DNA from: Hyphomicrobiaceae bacterium | GTDB taxonomy: Bacteria > Pseudomonadota > Alphaproteobacteria > Rhizobiales > Hyphomicrobiaceae | Assembly (NCBI GenBank): GCA_025359165.1 | Contig: JANYHG010000245.1 | Coordinates: 1-47,095 of the forward strand | Direction of reading: 5' to 3' | Length of the DNA: 47,095 nt | Shown here: positions 9,101 through 16,794 of the stretch, piece after piece | Numbering within the stretch: the stretch's first letter is position 1 | Layout of the letters: each line of letters opens with the position of its first letter | Made by a program: the position numbers and the translations under genes | The notes under the pieces: generated by a model | Told to the model about the DNA's origin: nothing | What the model saw: the letters and a program-made list of their open reading frames with translations, nothing else | Database searches by the model: none

Positions 9101-9373
9101 CGGCAAGGCGATACCGAGGCGGTTCGCCGCCGCGACCAGATCCTCGCGACGTTCGACGCGGCCGATGTAAAGGCCGGCAACGACGACGTACAGAAGTGGC
9201 GTGCACGGCCGACCGATGTCCGTATCAACGATCCGCGCGTCGCAGGCGATCAATGGCGCAATGCGGCTGCACAGCTCGACGCAGTCGTCGAAACTGCCCC
9301 GCAAGCCCCTCTCGCCGTAAATGCTGGCGCGCTCCCACAGCCGCGCACCATCCGCATTCCGCAGCGGAACTGA
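6128..9373 (+). CDS. PodJ-like polarity/localization factor with C-terminal Sel1 repeats
   Basis: About 1081 residues from the ATG at 6128; a GTG at 6056 is also in frame. The cytoplasmic N-terminal half is helical and coiled-coil-like, with many Gln/Glu/Ala heptads. A single membrane helix (about residues 587-608, GLYVAVTALSLVGIGFMAQHLF) leads into a Pro/Ala-rich linker and then a run of Sel1/TPR-like repeats (about 838-1000: AFEVATRLAEGRGIKQD, AQYRLGTLFERGLGT, SQFNLGVLYENGLGVTKD). This architecture is that of PodJ, the membrane-spanning polarity organiser of Caulobacter and its relatives, with the repeats facing the periplasm. The TauE-TIGR02186 pair follows. Confidence 0.8.
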   Translation: MATHPDSRAASFASQQQGRGAADGAGTMLEQLTCQIQERIAEVEQRHAEAMHDLQSKLERMSGSAVKARPAMPAELASAFSRIETGMADLVERIAETAPDKRRNAEAFVFGSSKPQSTHFVFNPPKRVPVAPVATTRADGSSEPWDQASAEALAQLYESGEAVLAKSLPEAALFAPAQRARAATPAQPEVELPAAQPEPMVQQAFADPARPSAAVVTLAGLGDDRDWLDGRLSGLAEHVSKSIADARPDGAFKTLMSRVDQLETRFTSALDGIASKSDVAAMRNDTLGQVEVQIKELATHIESTHQQLTRLDAIEQHLSDLTAYASASMDAQQTHAGAAGDSAQDLSYDFAQLADLAVERALARAPAQIQPLVDDMHPAETQARVDAVHALLQDFAAERRRGDEYTTGMLETVQEALVRLIDRVDAIDVRAPAQVMPMGEAPHTFAPQIAAAMPAATVAVAAQHVAVAQPPADRHAAVPIEDTQPRNRAANRRAPRVMIEPVEDMAEAAMAPAVAPEEAAHAHAPLPVQPEVNIKDLRLNARKVSVTVPGTKPDAKVTSRTPAAEPAADGVKPVIAAAAPIGGSGKTGLYVAVTALSLVGIGFMAQHLFTGGEAPSTLSVPATAPAAKAPVAMPTTGVDKSRAPAGPVPQAVPGTLPPGMMAPSAGQRLETPTQRPGDVSIDRPGTPKPAASVPETVNDDLSMSDGDANDGQAPAALAALPQPAPRAPSGPVQASSQPMQGLALALPNGRPAAPDIAGMQRQFNQASASERVGAMARPASEFSQRFGQPLQQQQAAPVAPPAAAIVTGSMPTPRVPAATDAGLGEVVADPIEMPPAQVGPLSLRMAAARGDASAAFEVATRLAEGRGIKQDFKQAIGWYQRAAAKGLAIAQYRLGTLFERGLGTSADPVRARGWYKRAADQGNVKAMHNMAVLSAGNGQTAPDYATAAKWFKDAADRGLPDSQFNLGVLYENGLGVTKDPRQAYLWFSLAARQGDTEAVRRRDQILATFDAADVKAGNDDVQKWRARPTDVRINDPRVAGDQWRNAAAQLDAVVETAPQAPLAVNAGALPQPRTIRIPQRN

Positions 9374-9406
9374 ACGCAGCTTTGGTTCGACGATTCGCCG
9401 CGGTTC

Positions 9407-9478
9407 CAGAAATCTGTGCCTGCCCAGAAACCTGTGCCTGCCCAGAAACCTGTGTCTGCCCAGAAACCTGTGTCTGCA
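9407..9478. repeat. Four tandem copies of an 18-bp unit
   Basis: Units at 9407, 9425, 9443 and 9461 follow CAGAAACCTGTG(C/T)CTGCC with one or two changes each; the first has ATC instead of ACC. Because 18 is a multiple of three, all six frames stay open through the block, and I treat that openness as a by-product. The block lies 33 bp after the PodJ-like stop, inside the gene-free stretch 9374-9786, where I see nothing else convincing apart from a short CTCCATCTGA duplication near 9547-9566. Confidence 0.85.
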
Positions 9479-9786
9479 ATGTCGCTTGAAATCGGCGACG
9501 TCTTGTTGTCCCATGCGCCGACCGCATTCGTGCGGACGGGCCTTTCTCCATCTGACTCCATCTGATCTGTCATGCAGCCGTTGCCTGACCCTCCCGCATG
9601 ACGCCTTTGGTGCATCATTGCTGTGTCAGCCATCGGTCCGGTGTGGCTGTTGTCGGTAGGAAGCCGAGGCTCGGTGGCGCTCACCCAACCAACAGAACGC
9701 CGTCTCCGTGCGTCCTGTTCGGGCGGGAAACTTCGGGCAACGGGAAGGTTGCGAATGACTCGACTGCGCATGACAAGGTTGGCTGG

Positions 9787-10710
9787 ATGAACTTGTACCT
9801 GCCGATCGCCGAAATGTCGGTGAGCGTTGTGTTGATGCTCGGCATGGGTGCGTCCGTTGGATTTCTGTCCGGGCTGTTCGGTGTCGGCGGCGGATTTCTG
9901 CTCACGCCATTGCTGATCTTTGCAGGGTTGCCGACGGCTGTCGCAGTCGGCACAGCGCCGGCACAAGTGGTAGCCTCGTCGGTATCGGGGGCGCTGACCC
10001 AGTGGCGACGCGGCAACGTCGATTTCAAGCTCGGCCTCATTCTTGTTGCCGGCGGTGTCGTCGGATCGTTCGTCGGCGTCAACCTCGTTACCGTGTTGCG
10101 GCGCACGGGCCAATTCGATGTTTTCGTATCGCTGACCTACGTCACCTTGCTCGGCGTGGTCGGCACCCTGATGTTGATCGAAAGCCTGCGGACGCTAAAG
10201 AAAACCAAGGCCGGCGGCTCGTCGTCACTGCGCCGTTCCGGCCAGCACAACTGGAGTCATGGGTTGCCGCTGAAAATGCGGTTCCAGCGCTCCAAGCTCT
10301 ACATCAGCGCCTTGCCGCCTTTGATGCTGGGTGCCTTCGTCGGTCTGTTGGCCGCCATCATGGGCGTCGGCGGCGGCTTTCTGATCGTGCCGGCGATGAT
10401 CTATCTCCTGCATGTGCCGACCAACGTCGTCGTCGGCACATCGCAATTCCAGATCATCTTCGTCACTGGCGTGACCACCATTCTGAACGCTACGACCAGC
10501 CAGTCGGTGGATATCGTCTTGGCCATCTTGTTGATGATCGGCGGCGTGATCGGCGCTGAACTAGGCGCGGCGGCGGGGGAGAAGTTGCGCGGCGAACAGT
10601 TGCGCTTTTTGCTGGCATTGCTGGTGCTCGCCGTTTGCTTCCGCGTTGGCTGGGATCTGATCAGTACGCCGCCGGATGTATTCTCGATCCAGTCGAGGGA
10701 CAGCGGATGA
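9787..10710 (+). CDS. TauE/SafE-family sulfite (organic anion) exporter
   Basis: A multi-pass inner-membrane transporter of 307 residues. The ATG at 9787 has AAGG upstream and puts the first helix at the N-terminus. Two homologous halves carry the family hallmark twice: FGVGGGFLLTP near residue 32 and MGVGGGFLIVP near residue 194. A positively charged cytoplasmic loop of about 60 residues separates them. Known members export sulfite, sulfoacetate or related sulfur compounds; the substrate here cannot be read from sequence. The stop overlaps the start of the next gene (ATGA), which implies translational coupling with the TIGR02186 protein, a common partner in alphaproteobacteria. Confidence 0.88.
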   Translation: MNLYLPIAEMSVSVVLMLGMGASVGFLSGLFGVGGGFLLTPLLIFAGLPTAVAVGTAPAQVVASSVSGALTQWRRGNVDFKLGLILVAGGVVGSFVGVNLVTVLRRTGQFDVFVSLTYVTLLGVVGTLMLIESLRTLKKTKAGGSSSLRRSGQHNWSHGLPLKMRFQRSKLYISALPPLMLGAFVGLLAAIMGVGGGFLIVPAMIYLLHVPTNVVVGTSQFQIIFVTGVTTILNATTSQSVDIVLAILLMIGGVIGAELGAAAGEKLRGEQLRFLLALLVLAVCFRVGWDLISTPPDVFSIQSRDSG

Positions 10711-11666
10711 TGCGGATGTTACGCGCCCCTGACCAGCGCCACGTGTGCATCATGGCGCTTGCCGCGCTTGCACTCTGCGGCCTCGGGCTGGCAGATGATG
10801 CGTGGGCGCAACGCCGGCAGACACCGCCGGCCAACAGCATCGAGCCTCGCCGCGGCCGCCAGGTTCCGGTTACACCGCCCCCCGCCGCGAAGGCGAAACC
10901 GGATGAGACGCGTCCGCCCGACGTACCGACTGAAACGGTGCAGGCCGATGTATCGACGCGCAATGTCGCGGTGACGTCGAGCTTCACCGGCACCGAAATC
11001 GTCGTGTTCGGCGCGGTCGACAATTCACGTCAACCGGGTCCTGGGTCCGGCTACTACGACATCGTCGTGGTGATCGAGGGCACCTCGAGCCGTGTCTCGG
11101 TGCGCAAGAAAGCGCAGATGGGCGGCATCTGGCTCAACACCCGCACCGCAAAATTCGACGACGTCCCAAGCTACTATGCGATCTGGTCGACGCGACCGCT
11201 GGACGAGATCGCGTCGGAAGCGACGATGATCGGCTACGAGATCGGCTTCGATCACGTGCGCATGACGCCAGCTGGCGGCACCGAAAACGTCGGCTCGAGT
11301 TCACTGCTCCCGGCGACCGACGGGGGAGAATTCCGCAAGGCGCTGGTGCGGCTCAAGACAAACTCGGGCCTCTATGTCAAAGACGACTTCGGCGTTGCGT
11401 TCATCGGTCGCAGCCTGTTCCGTGCCAACATCGTGCTCCCTGCGAATGTCACGGTGGGCCCGTTCGATACGCGCGTGTACCTGTTCCGCAATGAAAAGCT
11501 GTTGAGTCAGTACAACGTGCGTCTCAACCTCGAACGCGAAGGTATCGAACGGCACGTACACGACTTCGCCTTCGGCTGGCCTGCGATCTACGGCATGTGC
11601 ACGGTGCTGATCGCCATGATGGCCGGCTTGGCGGCGGCCTATAGTTCAGGCAAATCGCTGCGCTGA
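10707..11666 (+). CDS. TIGR02186 family membrane protein (partner of TauE)
   Basis: 319 residues. An N-terminal signal sequence (ALAALALCGLGLADDAWAQ) is followed by a Pro-rich linker, an extracytoplasmic beta-rich domain (TSSFTGTEIVVFGAVDNS, YDIVVVIEGTSSRVSVRKKAQMGGIWLN) and one C-terminal membrane helix (AIYGMCTVLIAMMAGLAAAYSS). This matches the alphaproteobacterial TIGR02186/Alph_Pro_TM family, usually found beside TauE-type exporters. The ATG at 10707 overlaps the exporter stop by four bases. The role is probably accessory to export; it is inferred from context. Confidence 0.85.
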   Translation: MMRMLRAPDQRHVCIMALAALALCGLGLADDAWAQRRQTPPANSIEPRRGRQVPVTPPPAAKAKPDETRPPDVPTETVQADVSTRNVAVTSSFTGTEIVVFGAVDNSRQPGPGSGYYDIVVVIEGTSSRVSVRKKAQMGGIWLNTRTAKFDDVPSYYAIWSTRPLDEIASEATMIGYEIGFDHVRMTPAGGTENVGSSSLLPATDGGEFRKALVRLKTNSGLYVKDDFGVAFIGRSLFRANIVLPANVTVGPFDTRVYLFRNEKLLSQYNVRLNLEREGIERHVHDFAFGWPAIYGMCTVLIAMMAGLAAAYSSGKSLR

Positions 11667-11780
11667 GATTCGAGCTGCCCCGAGTTTCGGAGGAGGCGGT
11701 CGCAAGCCTGCCCACGCACGTTGGCACATTGACAGTTCGCCAGCCCTGACCAAAGTCTGCCGGTCAAAAGGATGCCCGAG

Positions 11781-13562
11781 ATGAGCCAGACCCCCGCCAA
11801 CCCGACACTTGCAAACCAGCCTCCGGCCAAGGCTCTGAAAATTGCACTCGCGCAGCTCGACCCGACGGTCGGCGACGTCGCCGGCAATATCGCAAAGCTG
11901 CGCGCGGCACGTGAGAAGTCGCGGACGCTCGGTGCCGACCTGATGGTGGTGTCGGAGCTGTTCGTGGCCGGCTATCCGCCCGAAGACCTGGTGTTAAAGC
12001 CGGCGTTTGGCGATGCCTGTCGCAGCTCTGCCGAAGCGTTCGCGCGGGAGACGGCCGACGGCGGACCCGGCGTGCTGTTCGGCACCGTTTGGCCTGAGAC
12101 CGAAGGCGGCACGCGCAAGGTCTACAACGCGGCGGTGCTCGCCGACGGTGGCAAAATTCTAGGCGTGCGGTTCAAGAACGATCTGCCGAACTATGGCGTT
12201 TTCGACGAGAAGCGCGTGTTTGCGGCCGGACCGTTGCCGGGCCCCATCCTGTTTCGGGGCGTCAAGCTCGGCGTGCCGATTTGCGAGGACATCTGGCAGG
12301 ACGAAGTGGTGGAATGCCTGACGGAATGCGGTGCGGAGATTTTGATTTCGCCAAACGGTTCGCCGTTCGATTGGCCCAAGCCCGACCAACGCATGAACGT
12401 GTGCGTCGCCCGCGTGACCGAAAGCGGGCTGCCATTGATCTATCTCAACCAGATCGGTGGGCAGGACGAATTGGTGTTCGACGGCGCATCGTTCGTCCTC
12501 AACGCGGACTGCACACTCGCGGCTCAACTCCCGGCTTGGGCAGAAGCGATCCAGCTCACGACCTGGACGCGCGGTGCGAACGGCTGGACATGTGCGCAAG
12601 GCGAGCGTGCCATGCTGCCGGAGCGGGACGCAGCGGCTTATCACGCGTGCGTGCTGGGCCTGCGCGACTACGTGACCAAAAACGGTTTTCCCGGTGTCGT
12701 GCTGGGAATGTCAGGCGGTGTCGACAGCGCGCTCTGCGCCGCAATGGCGGTGGACGCATTGGGTGCCGACAACGTTCACTGCGTCATGATGCCCTACAAG
12801 TTCACCTCGGGCGACAGCCTGACCGACGCCGCCGATTGCGCCGGCGCCTTGGGAGCGCGGTACGACAGCATCGACATCGCACCGGCCGTCGAAGGCTTGT
12901 ACGCGATGACCGCGCCGCTCTTCGCGGGCAGACCGCGCGATATCGCCGAGGAAAACGTGCAAAGCCGCGTGCGCGGCACGACGTTGATGGCCATCTCCAA
13001 CAAATTCGGCGCCATGCTGGTTACGACCGGCAACAAAAGCGAAATGAGCGTCGGCTACTGCACGATATACGGCGACATGAACGGCGGCTTCAATCCGATC
13101 AAGGACCTCTACAAGATGGAGGTCTATCGCCTGTGCCGCTGGCGCAATGCCAACGTGCCCACCGGCGGCAAAGGTCCGCCAGGGATCGTTATTCCCGAGC
13201 GAATCATCACCAAGGCACCGACAGCCGAATTGCGCGAAAATCAGAAAGACCAAGACAGTCTGCCGCCGTACGAAGCACTGGACGACATGCTCAAATGCCT
13301 CGTCGAAGACGAACTGCCGTTGGCGGCGATCGTAGCGCGCGGCCACGAGTTGGCAGTCGTTGAGCGGATTGCGCGTCTGCTGAATGTCGCTGAATACAAG
13401 CGGCGACAGGCGGCCCCCGGCGTGAAGATCTCTGCACGCAACTTCGGCCGTGACCGCCGCTACCCCATCACAAACCGGTTCCGCGAGAACGCAGCCGGTT
13501 ATGAGATCGACGCACATTCGGCACCGAAAATGGCCGCCGTAGCTGGCGACGGAATGGAGTAA
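11781..13562 (+). CDS. nadE: Glutamine-dependent NAD+ synthetase
   Basis: 593 residues, a full-length two-domain enzyme. The N-terminal nitrilase-fold glutaminase shows the Glu-Lys-Cys triad (SELF Glu59, FKNDLPNYGVFDE Lys132, PICEDIW Cys168). The C-terminal ATP-pyrophosphatase domain has the P-loop SGGVDS (311-316) and the synthetase signature NKSEMSVGYCTIYGDMNGGFNPIKD. It amidates deamido-NAD+ using ammonia from glutamine. The ATG at 11781 is preferred over 11772 because AAAGGA sits eight bases before it. Confidence 0.95.
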   Translation: MSQTPANPTLANQPPAKALKIALAQLDPTVGDVAGNIAKLRAAREKSRTLGADLMVVSELFVAGYPPEDLVLKPAFGDACRSSAEAFARETADGGPGVLFGTVWPETEGGTRKVYNAAVLADGGKILGVRFKNDLPNYGVFDEKRVFAAGPLPGPILFRGVKLGVPICEDIWQDEVVECLTECGAEILISPNGSPFDWPKPDQRMNVCVARVTESGLPLIYLNQIGGQDELVFDGASFVLNADCTLAAQLPAWAEAIQLTTWTRGANGWTCAQGERAMLPERDAAAYHACVLGLRDYVTKNGFPGVVLGMSGGVDSALCAAMAVDALGADNVHCVMMPYKFTSGDSLTDAADCAGALGARYDSIDIAPAVEGLYAMTAPLFAGRPRDIAEENVQSRVRGTTLMAISNKFGAMLVTTGNKSEMSVGYCTIYGDMNGGFNPIKDLYKMEVYRLCRWRNANVPTGGKGPPGIVIPERIITKAPTAELRENQKDQDSLPPYEALDDMLKCLVEDELPLAAIVARGHELAVVERIARLLNVAEYKRRQAAPGVKISARNFGRDRRYPITNRFRENAAGYEIDAHSAPKMAAVAGDGME

Positions 13563-13683
13563 TCGGGCATATTTGAATTGTTCCGTAATGACTTACGCTC
13601 GATCACCGGCAGAAAGCAGGAACTCAAAATTACGGTGGCAGTTAAATAGCGAGGACCAAATTACAATTTGAAGGAGCCCGACT

Positions 13684-14169
13684 ATGGCGACCACGGAAAT
13701 TTCGCCGGCGGCGATCGATGTAAAAACGCGCAAAGCGCTGCAGAAGGCGCTCGTCGCGATGAGCGATTGGCGCAACGAGATAGCGGAAACGACCGAAGAG
13801 AATGCCGAAAATGTGATGGGGAAATTGCGAGCCGCGGCTCGTACGGCCGGTTGGCCAGAGTCCCTTGTCGACGCAACCAGAACCCAGTTGCTGCAGTCGG
13901 CAAAATTCCAGACTGATATGATGGATAACATTGCGGCAGCTTGGAAAGATCAGCTCCGTCAACCTGGAGACACGGCGGCCTTCATGGGATCGCTGGCACA
14001 ACGGACACCGGAAGACGCTACAGAAAACGGGTCTCCAACGTTGTCACCGGCATTGGCCGCGACGCAGTTTTGGCTACAAGCGATGGACATGTGGCGGACC
14101 AATTGGACGCGCGCGATGGCGCCGTTGGTGAAGGGCAATAGCAACGATGACGAAACTTCCAAGCGATAG
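13684..14169 (+). CDS. Phasin-like helical protein, unknown function
   Basis: 161 residues behind a strong AAGGAG. The sequence is almost entirely amphipathic helix, with no cysteines or obvious active-site motif and a tryptophan-rich C-terminal helix (FWLQAMDMWRTNWTRAMAPL). Length and composition recall phasins and other polyhydroxyalkanoate granule-associated proteins, but no polyhydroxyalkanoate gene is nearby, so that label is only a resemblance. It stands alone: nadE ends 121 bp upstream and the next gene is convergent. Confidence 0.5.
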   Translation: MATTEISPAAIDVKTRKALQKALVAMSDWRNEIAETTEENAENVMGKLRAAARTAGWPESLVDATRTQLLQSAKFQTDMMDNIAAAWKDQLRQPGDTAAFMGSLAQRTPEDATENGSPTLSPALAATQFWLQAMDMWRTNWTRAMAPLVKGNSNDDETSKR

Positions 14170-14205
14170 GTCGGCACATCGTTGAGAGATCATCAGTTGA
14201 GAGAG

Positions 14206-14853
14206 TTATGATTTCTGTTTTTCGAGTGCCTCGGTAAGCAACTGCAGCCAAATGCTGCAGGCTGCCACCGAGAAGTGGATGCCATCACGCGTCAAGTTTG
14301 GCTTGAGCACCCCTCCGGCAGACATCATGGGATTAAGGTCGATAACTGAAAATCCTCGTTTTTCCGCCATCATTCGAATGCGGCCATTCAAACTATCGAT
14401 CGCCGGAGTGTGGGCAGGGTTCGACGTATAGGCGACGAGTGTGATCACGCCGCGCTGATTTCGGCCAACACTTCGCAGCAGCACTTCATAATCGATCTCG
14501 ATCTTCTCGACACTCGAATTGTCGATCACGATGTCGTTGACGCCGGCCGAAATTATCACTGTGCGCGCTGCCGCTTTACTTGCTTCGGTAGCTTGCGAAA
14601 CGATCTGGCGCGTCACGGTGCCACCCACGGCAAGGTTCGCCAACGCCAGCGGATTATAAGTCAGATTGCCGAGCCAGCGACAGTCGAGCACTCTGCTGTC
14701 GCCGATCAACGCATAATCAGGGGCCCGCACGCTTGCAAACATGCGGACCATCACGAGTTGCGCTGACGCGCGCATCGTCCCGCTCGCGGAGATCAACCCC
14801 AGACACGCCACGGCGAACATTGCGATCCATAAACTCGCGCGTGAATGGTACAT
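14206..14853 (-). CDS. SGNH/GDSL-family hydrolase, membrane-anchored or exported
   Basis: 215 residues from the ATG at 14853, whose A is shared with the stop of the acyltransferase gene (TGATG). An N-terminal hydrophobic segment (LWIAMFAVACLGLISASG) would export or anchor it. Three SGNH blocks are visible: block I GDSRV with the catalytic Ser, block III GVND, and block V DGIHFS with the Asp/His pair. Known SGNH partners of acyltransferase-3 proteins transfer or remove acetyl groups on extracytoplasmic polysaccharides. Here the two activities are on separate, coupled genes. Confidence 0.8.
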   Translation of the reverse strand: MYHSRASLWIAMFAVACLGLISASGTMRASAQLVMVRMFASVRAPDYALIGDSRVLDCRWLGNLTYNPLALANLAVGGTVTRQIVSQATEASKAAARTVIISAGVNDIVIDNSSVEKIEIDYEVLLRSVGRNQRGVITLVAYTSNPAHTPAIDSLNGRIRMMAEKRGFSVIDLNPMMSAGGVLKPNLTRDGIHFSVAACSIWLQLLTEALEKQKS

Positions 14854-15887
14854 CAGATGTCTATCCGAACCGGGAAACTTCGCGACCGAACGCCTTTGAC
14901 GGCGTCCGCGAGCCGACGCGCCATCTTGTGTGACGGTGCCTCGATCGCAAAATACATCAGTGCCGTGGCCGCACCGACCGCGAGGCATCGCGCGACGCCA
15001 TCAACCCATGGTGACGCGCCAGAGTTCATCGGCAGCACCGATAAAATCACGGGATGGACGATGTAAAGGGAATAACTTGCAGCGCCGCCTCGTTCGAACA
15101 GGGCCCACGCCGGTTTTTGCAGTCTCAATTCCCCCGATAGCCATAAATAGGCGATGAGAGAAATCGCAAGCATCGAGACGAGATAGCTGACTTTTACCGG
15201 ACCGTGGAACAACAGGTAGGTGGCAGCCACGCTGGCCGACCACAACGTGCCGCGCGATATCCACAGCAGCACGCGATTGCGGTCAGGCGCACTCGAGGCA
15301 AGGCGTTCGGCGAGGCGACAGCCGGACAGCCATACCGGTAGCCCCCATACCCAGGTGATCCAACCCAGGTGCGAGACCTGAAGCTGATCGCGGTGGGTGA
15401 TGCAGATGATCACCGAGAGCAGCGACGCCGCCACGATTAACGGCATCCATCCCCATCGGCGCGCTGCGACGTAGAGCACGGGATAGAGCGCATAATAAAA
15501 CAGTTCGGCGTAAAGGCTCCAGGTGACATCGGCCAACGCGGCGACGCTACCAGCCCCGAACAGCTGCGCTATTGCGAGCATCACGATGAGGGGGAAGCCG
15601 ACCCGCACAAAGCGGCGCACGAGAAACGGCACCGTTGCCAGCGGCCGGCCGTCGACGTTTGGAAGGTGGATGCACAGGCCGGAAACGATGAAGAACACCA
15701 TCACGGCAGAGATGCCGCTGAAGCTGGCACCGATGGCGGTGAAGCCAAACTTCAGCACTGGCTGATCCGTCAGCTGCTTCCAGGGGATCAGGCCGTGACT
15801 GAGCACGACCCATGCCGCTGCTACCAGACGAATGGCATCGAGACGGACAATGTGCCCAGCTGATCGGGTCGGCATTGCCGTCGACAT
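14853..15887 (-). CDS. Acyltransferase 3 (OatA/OafA type), integral membrane
   Basis: 344 residues with about ten membrane helices. The N-terminal family signature is present: RLDAIRLVAAAWVVLSHG, where the His is the conserved catalytic one, and later TWSLYAELFYYALYPVL with the conserved Glu. The family moves acyl groups, often acetyl, across the inner membrane onto sugars of surface polysaccharide, lipopolysaccharide, Nod factor or peptidoglycan. It is the first gene of a two-gene unit with the SGNH hydrolase, joined by TGATG. The acceptor cannot be read from sequence. Confidence 0.88.
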   Translation of the reverse strand: MSTAMPTRSAGHIVRLDAIRLVAAAWVVLSHGLIPWKQLTDQPVLKFGFTAIGASFSGISAVMVFFIVSGLCIHLPNVDGRPLATVPFLVRRFVRVGFPLIVMLAIAQLFGAGSVAALADVTWSLYAELFYYALYPVLYVAARRWGWMPLIVAASLLSVIICITHRDQLQVSHLGWITWVWGLPVWLSGCRLAERLASSAPDRNRVLLWISRGTLWSASVAATYLLFHGPVKVSYLVSMLAISLIAYLWLSGELRLQKPAWALFERGGAASYSLYIVHPVILSVLPMNSGASPWVDGVARCLAVGAATALMYFAIEAPSHKMARRLADAVKGVRSRSFPVRIDI

Positions 15888-15932
15888 GCACGATCCCCGC
15901 CCTCGTCCCTTTGCCGGCCCGTCAGCCCGCTC

Positions 15933-16697
15933 TCAACCTTTATCGGGTTCCGACGGCTCCGACGGCACCTGAGACGTCGCTGTGTCATTCCCCGTCGCGG
16001 CCTGCGTAGCGCTTTGCTCGGCCGACTTGACCGGCTTTGGCCCGCCCTCTGCCACCGTCACGACGGCGGCACGCAACAAACGGTCGCCTATCGTGTAGCC
16101 ATCCTGAAACACTTGCAGGATGGTACCGGCGGGAACATCCGGGTTGGGTACCTGCATCATCGGCTGGTGCAGGTGCGGGCTGAATATTTCACCCTTCGAG
16201 ACGATGCGTTTGACGCCGTGCCGCTCTAGTACATTGAGATATTCACGCTCGGTCATCTGGACGCCTTCGATCAGGCTCTTGAGCGCTGCGTCAGCCTCCG
16301 CAGCCCCCGCCGGCACCGCCGAAATGGCGCGCTGAAAGTTATCGCCGACGCTGACGATATCGGTCGCGAAGCGCGTCACCGCATACTTCGCAGAACTGGT
16401 TTTTTCCTCGTCCGTGCGGCGGCGCAGATTTTCCATGTCGGCCAGAAGCCGCAGGTTCTTATCTTTATAATCCGACAATTCACGCCTGAGCGCCGCGATC
16501 ACATCGTCATGATGGGTCGGTGCCGGTCCTGCGGAGGCGGAAGCCGCCGCCGCAGCCTCCATCGCTTCGGCGCGCCGCTCGTCGCTGGTCATCGCCGAAA
16601 AAGCCGATGGTCGCGCTACCCCTTCGGCTTGGCCGGGTTCGGACTTCGGATCGTTCGACGGCGTTGCGGGGGAACCGGGGGTGGCCTCGGTGCTCAT
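15933..16697 (-). CDS. grpE: GrpE, nucleotide exchange factor of DnaK
   Basis: About 254 residues from the ATG at 16697 (MSTEATPG); an ATG at 16709 is also in frame. GrpE dimers release ADP from DnaK in the Hsp70 cycle. A disordered acidic N-terminus leads into the long dimer helix (DDVIAALRRELSDYKDKNLRLLADMENLRRRTDEEK) and the conserved C-terminal beta domain (HGVKRIVSKGEIFSPHLHQPMMQVPNPDVPAGTILQVFQDGYTIGDRLLRAAVVTVA). It lies directly downstream of hrcA on the same strand, a classic heat-shock arrangement. Confidence 0.94.
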   Translation of the reverse strand: MSTEATPGSPATPSNDPKSEPGQAEGVARPSAFSAMTSDERRAEAMEAAAAASASAGPAPTHHDDVIAALRRELSDYKDKNLRLLADMENLRRRTDEEKTSSAKYAVTRFATDIVSVGDNFQRAISAVPAGAAEADAALKSLIEGVQMTEREYLNVLERHGVKRIVSKGEIFSPHLHQPMMQVPNPDVPAGTILQVFQDGYTIGDRLLRAAVVTVAEGGPKPVKSAEQSATQAATGNDTATSQVPSEPSEPDKG

Positions 16698-16741
16698 GAT
16701 GTATCCCATAATTCGTTTGCGGTCGCGCCGAAGCCACACCG

Positions 16742-16770
16742 GGAAACCCAGGGGTCGTGCACCCCGGGGG
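16742..16770 (-). terminator. Stem-loop between hrcA and grpE (possible attenuator)
   Basis: Read on the minus strand, CCC-C-GGGGT and ACCCC-T-GGG pair across a five-base loop with one internal mismatch, and TTT follows. It lies in the 97-bp gap from hrcA to grpE. It could partially terminate transcription or mark a processing site. The T-run is short, so full termination is unlikely. Confidence 0.35.
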
Positions 16771-16794
16771 ATATCGACCGTCGGCCGCAAAAAA

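Noticed and set aside
9407-9478. Cysteine-rich hexapeptide repeat protein or CRISPR-like array
   Set aside because: The 18-bp period keeps every frame open, no frame has a good start, and there are no unique spacers between the repeats.
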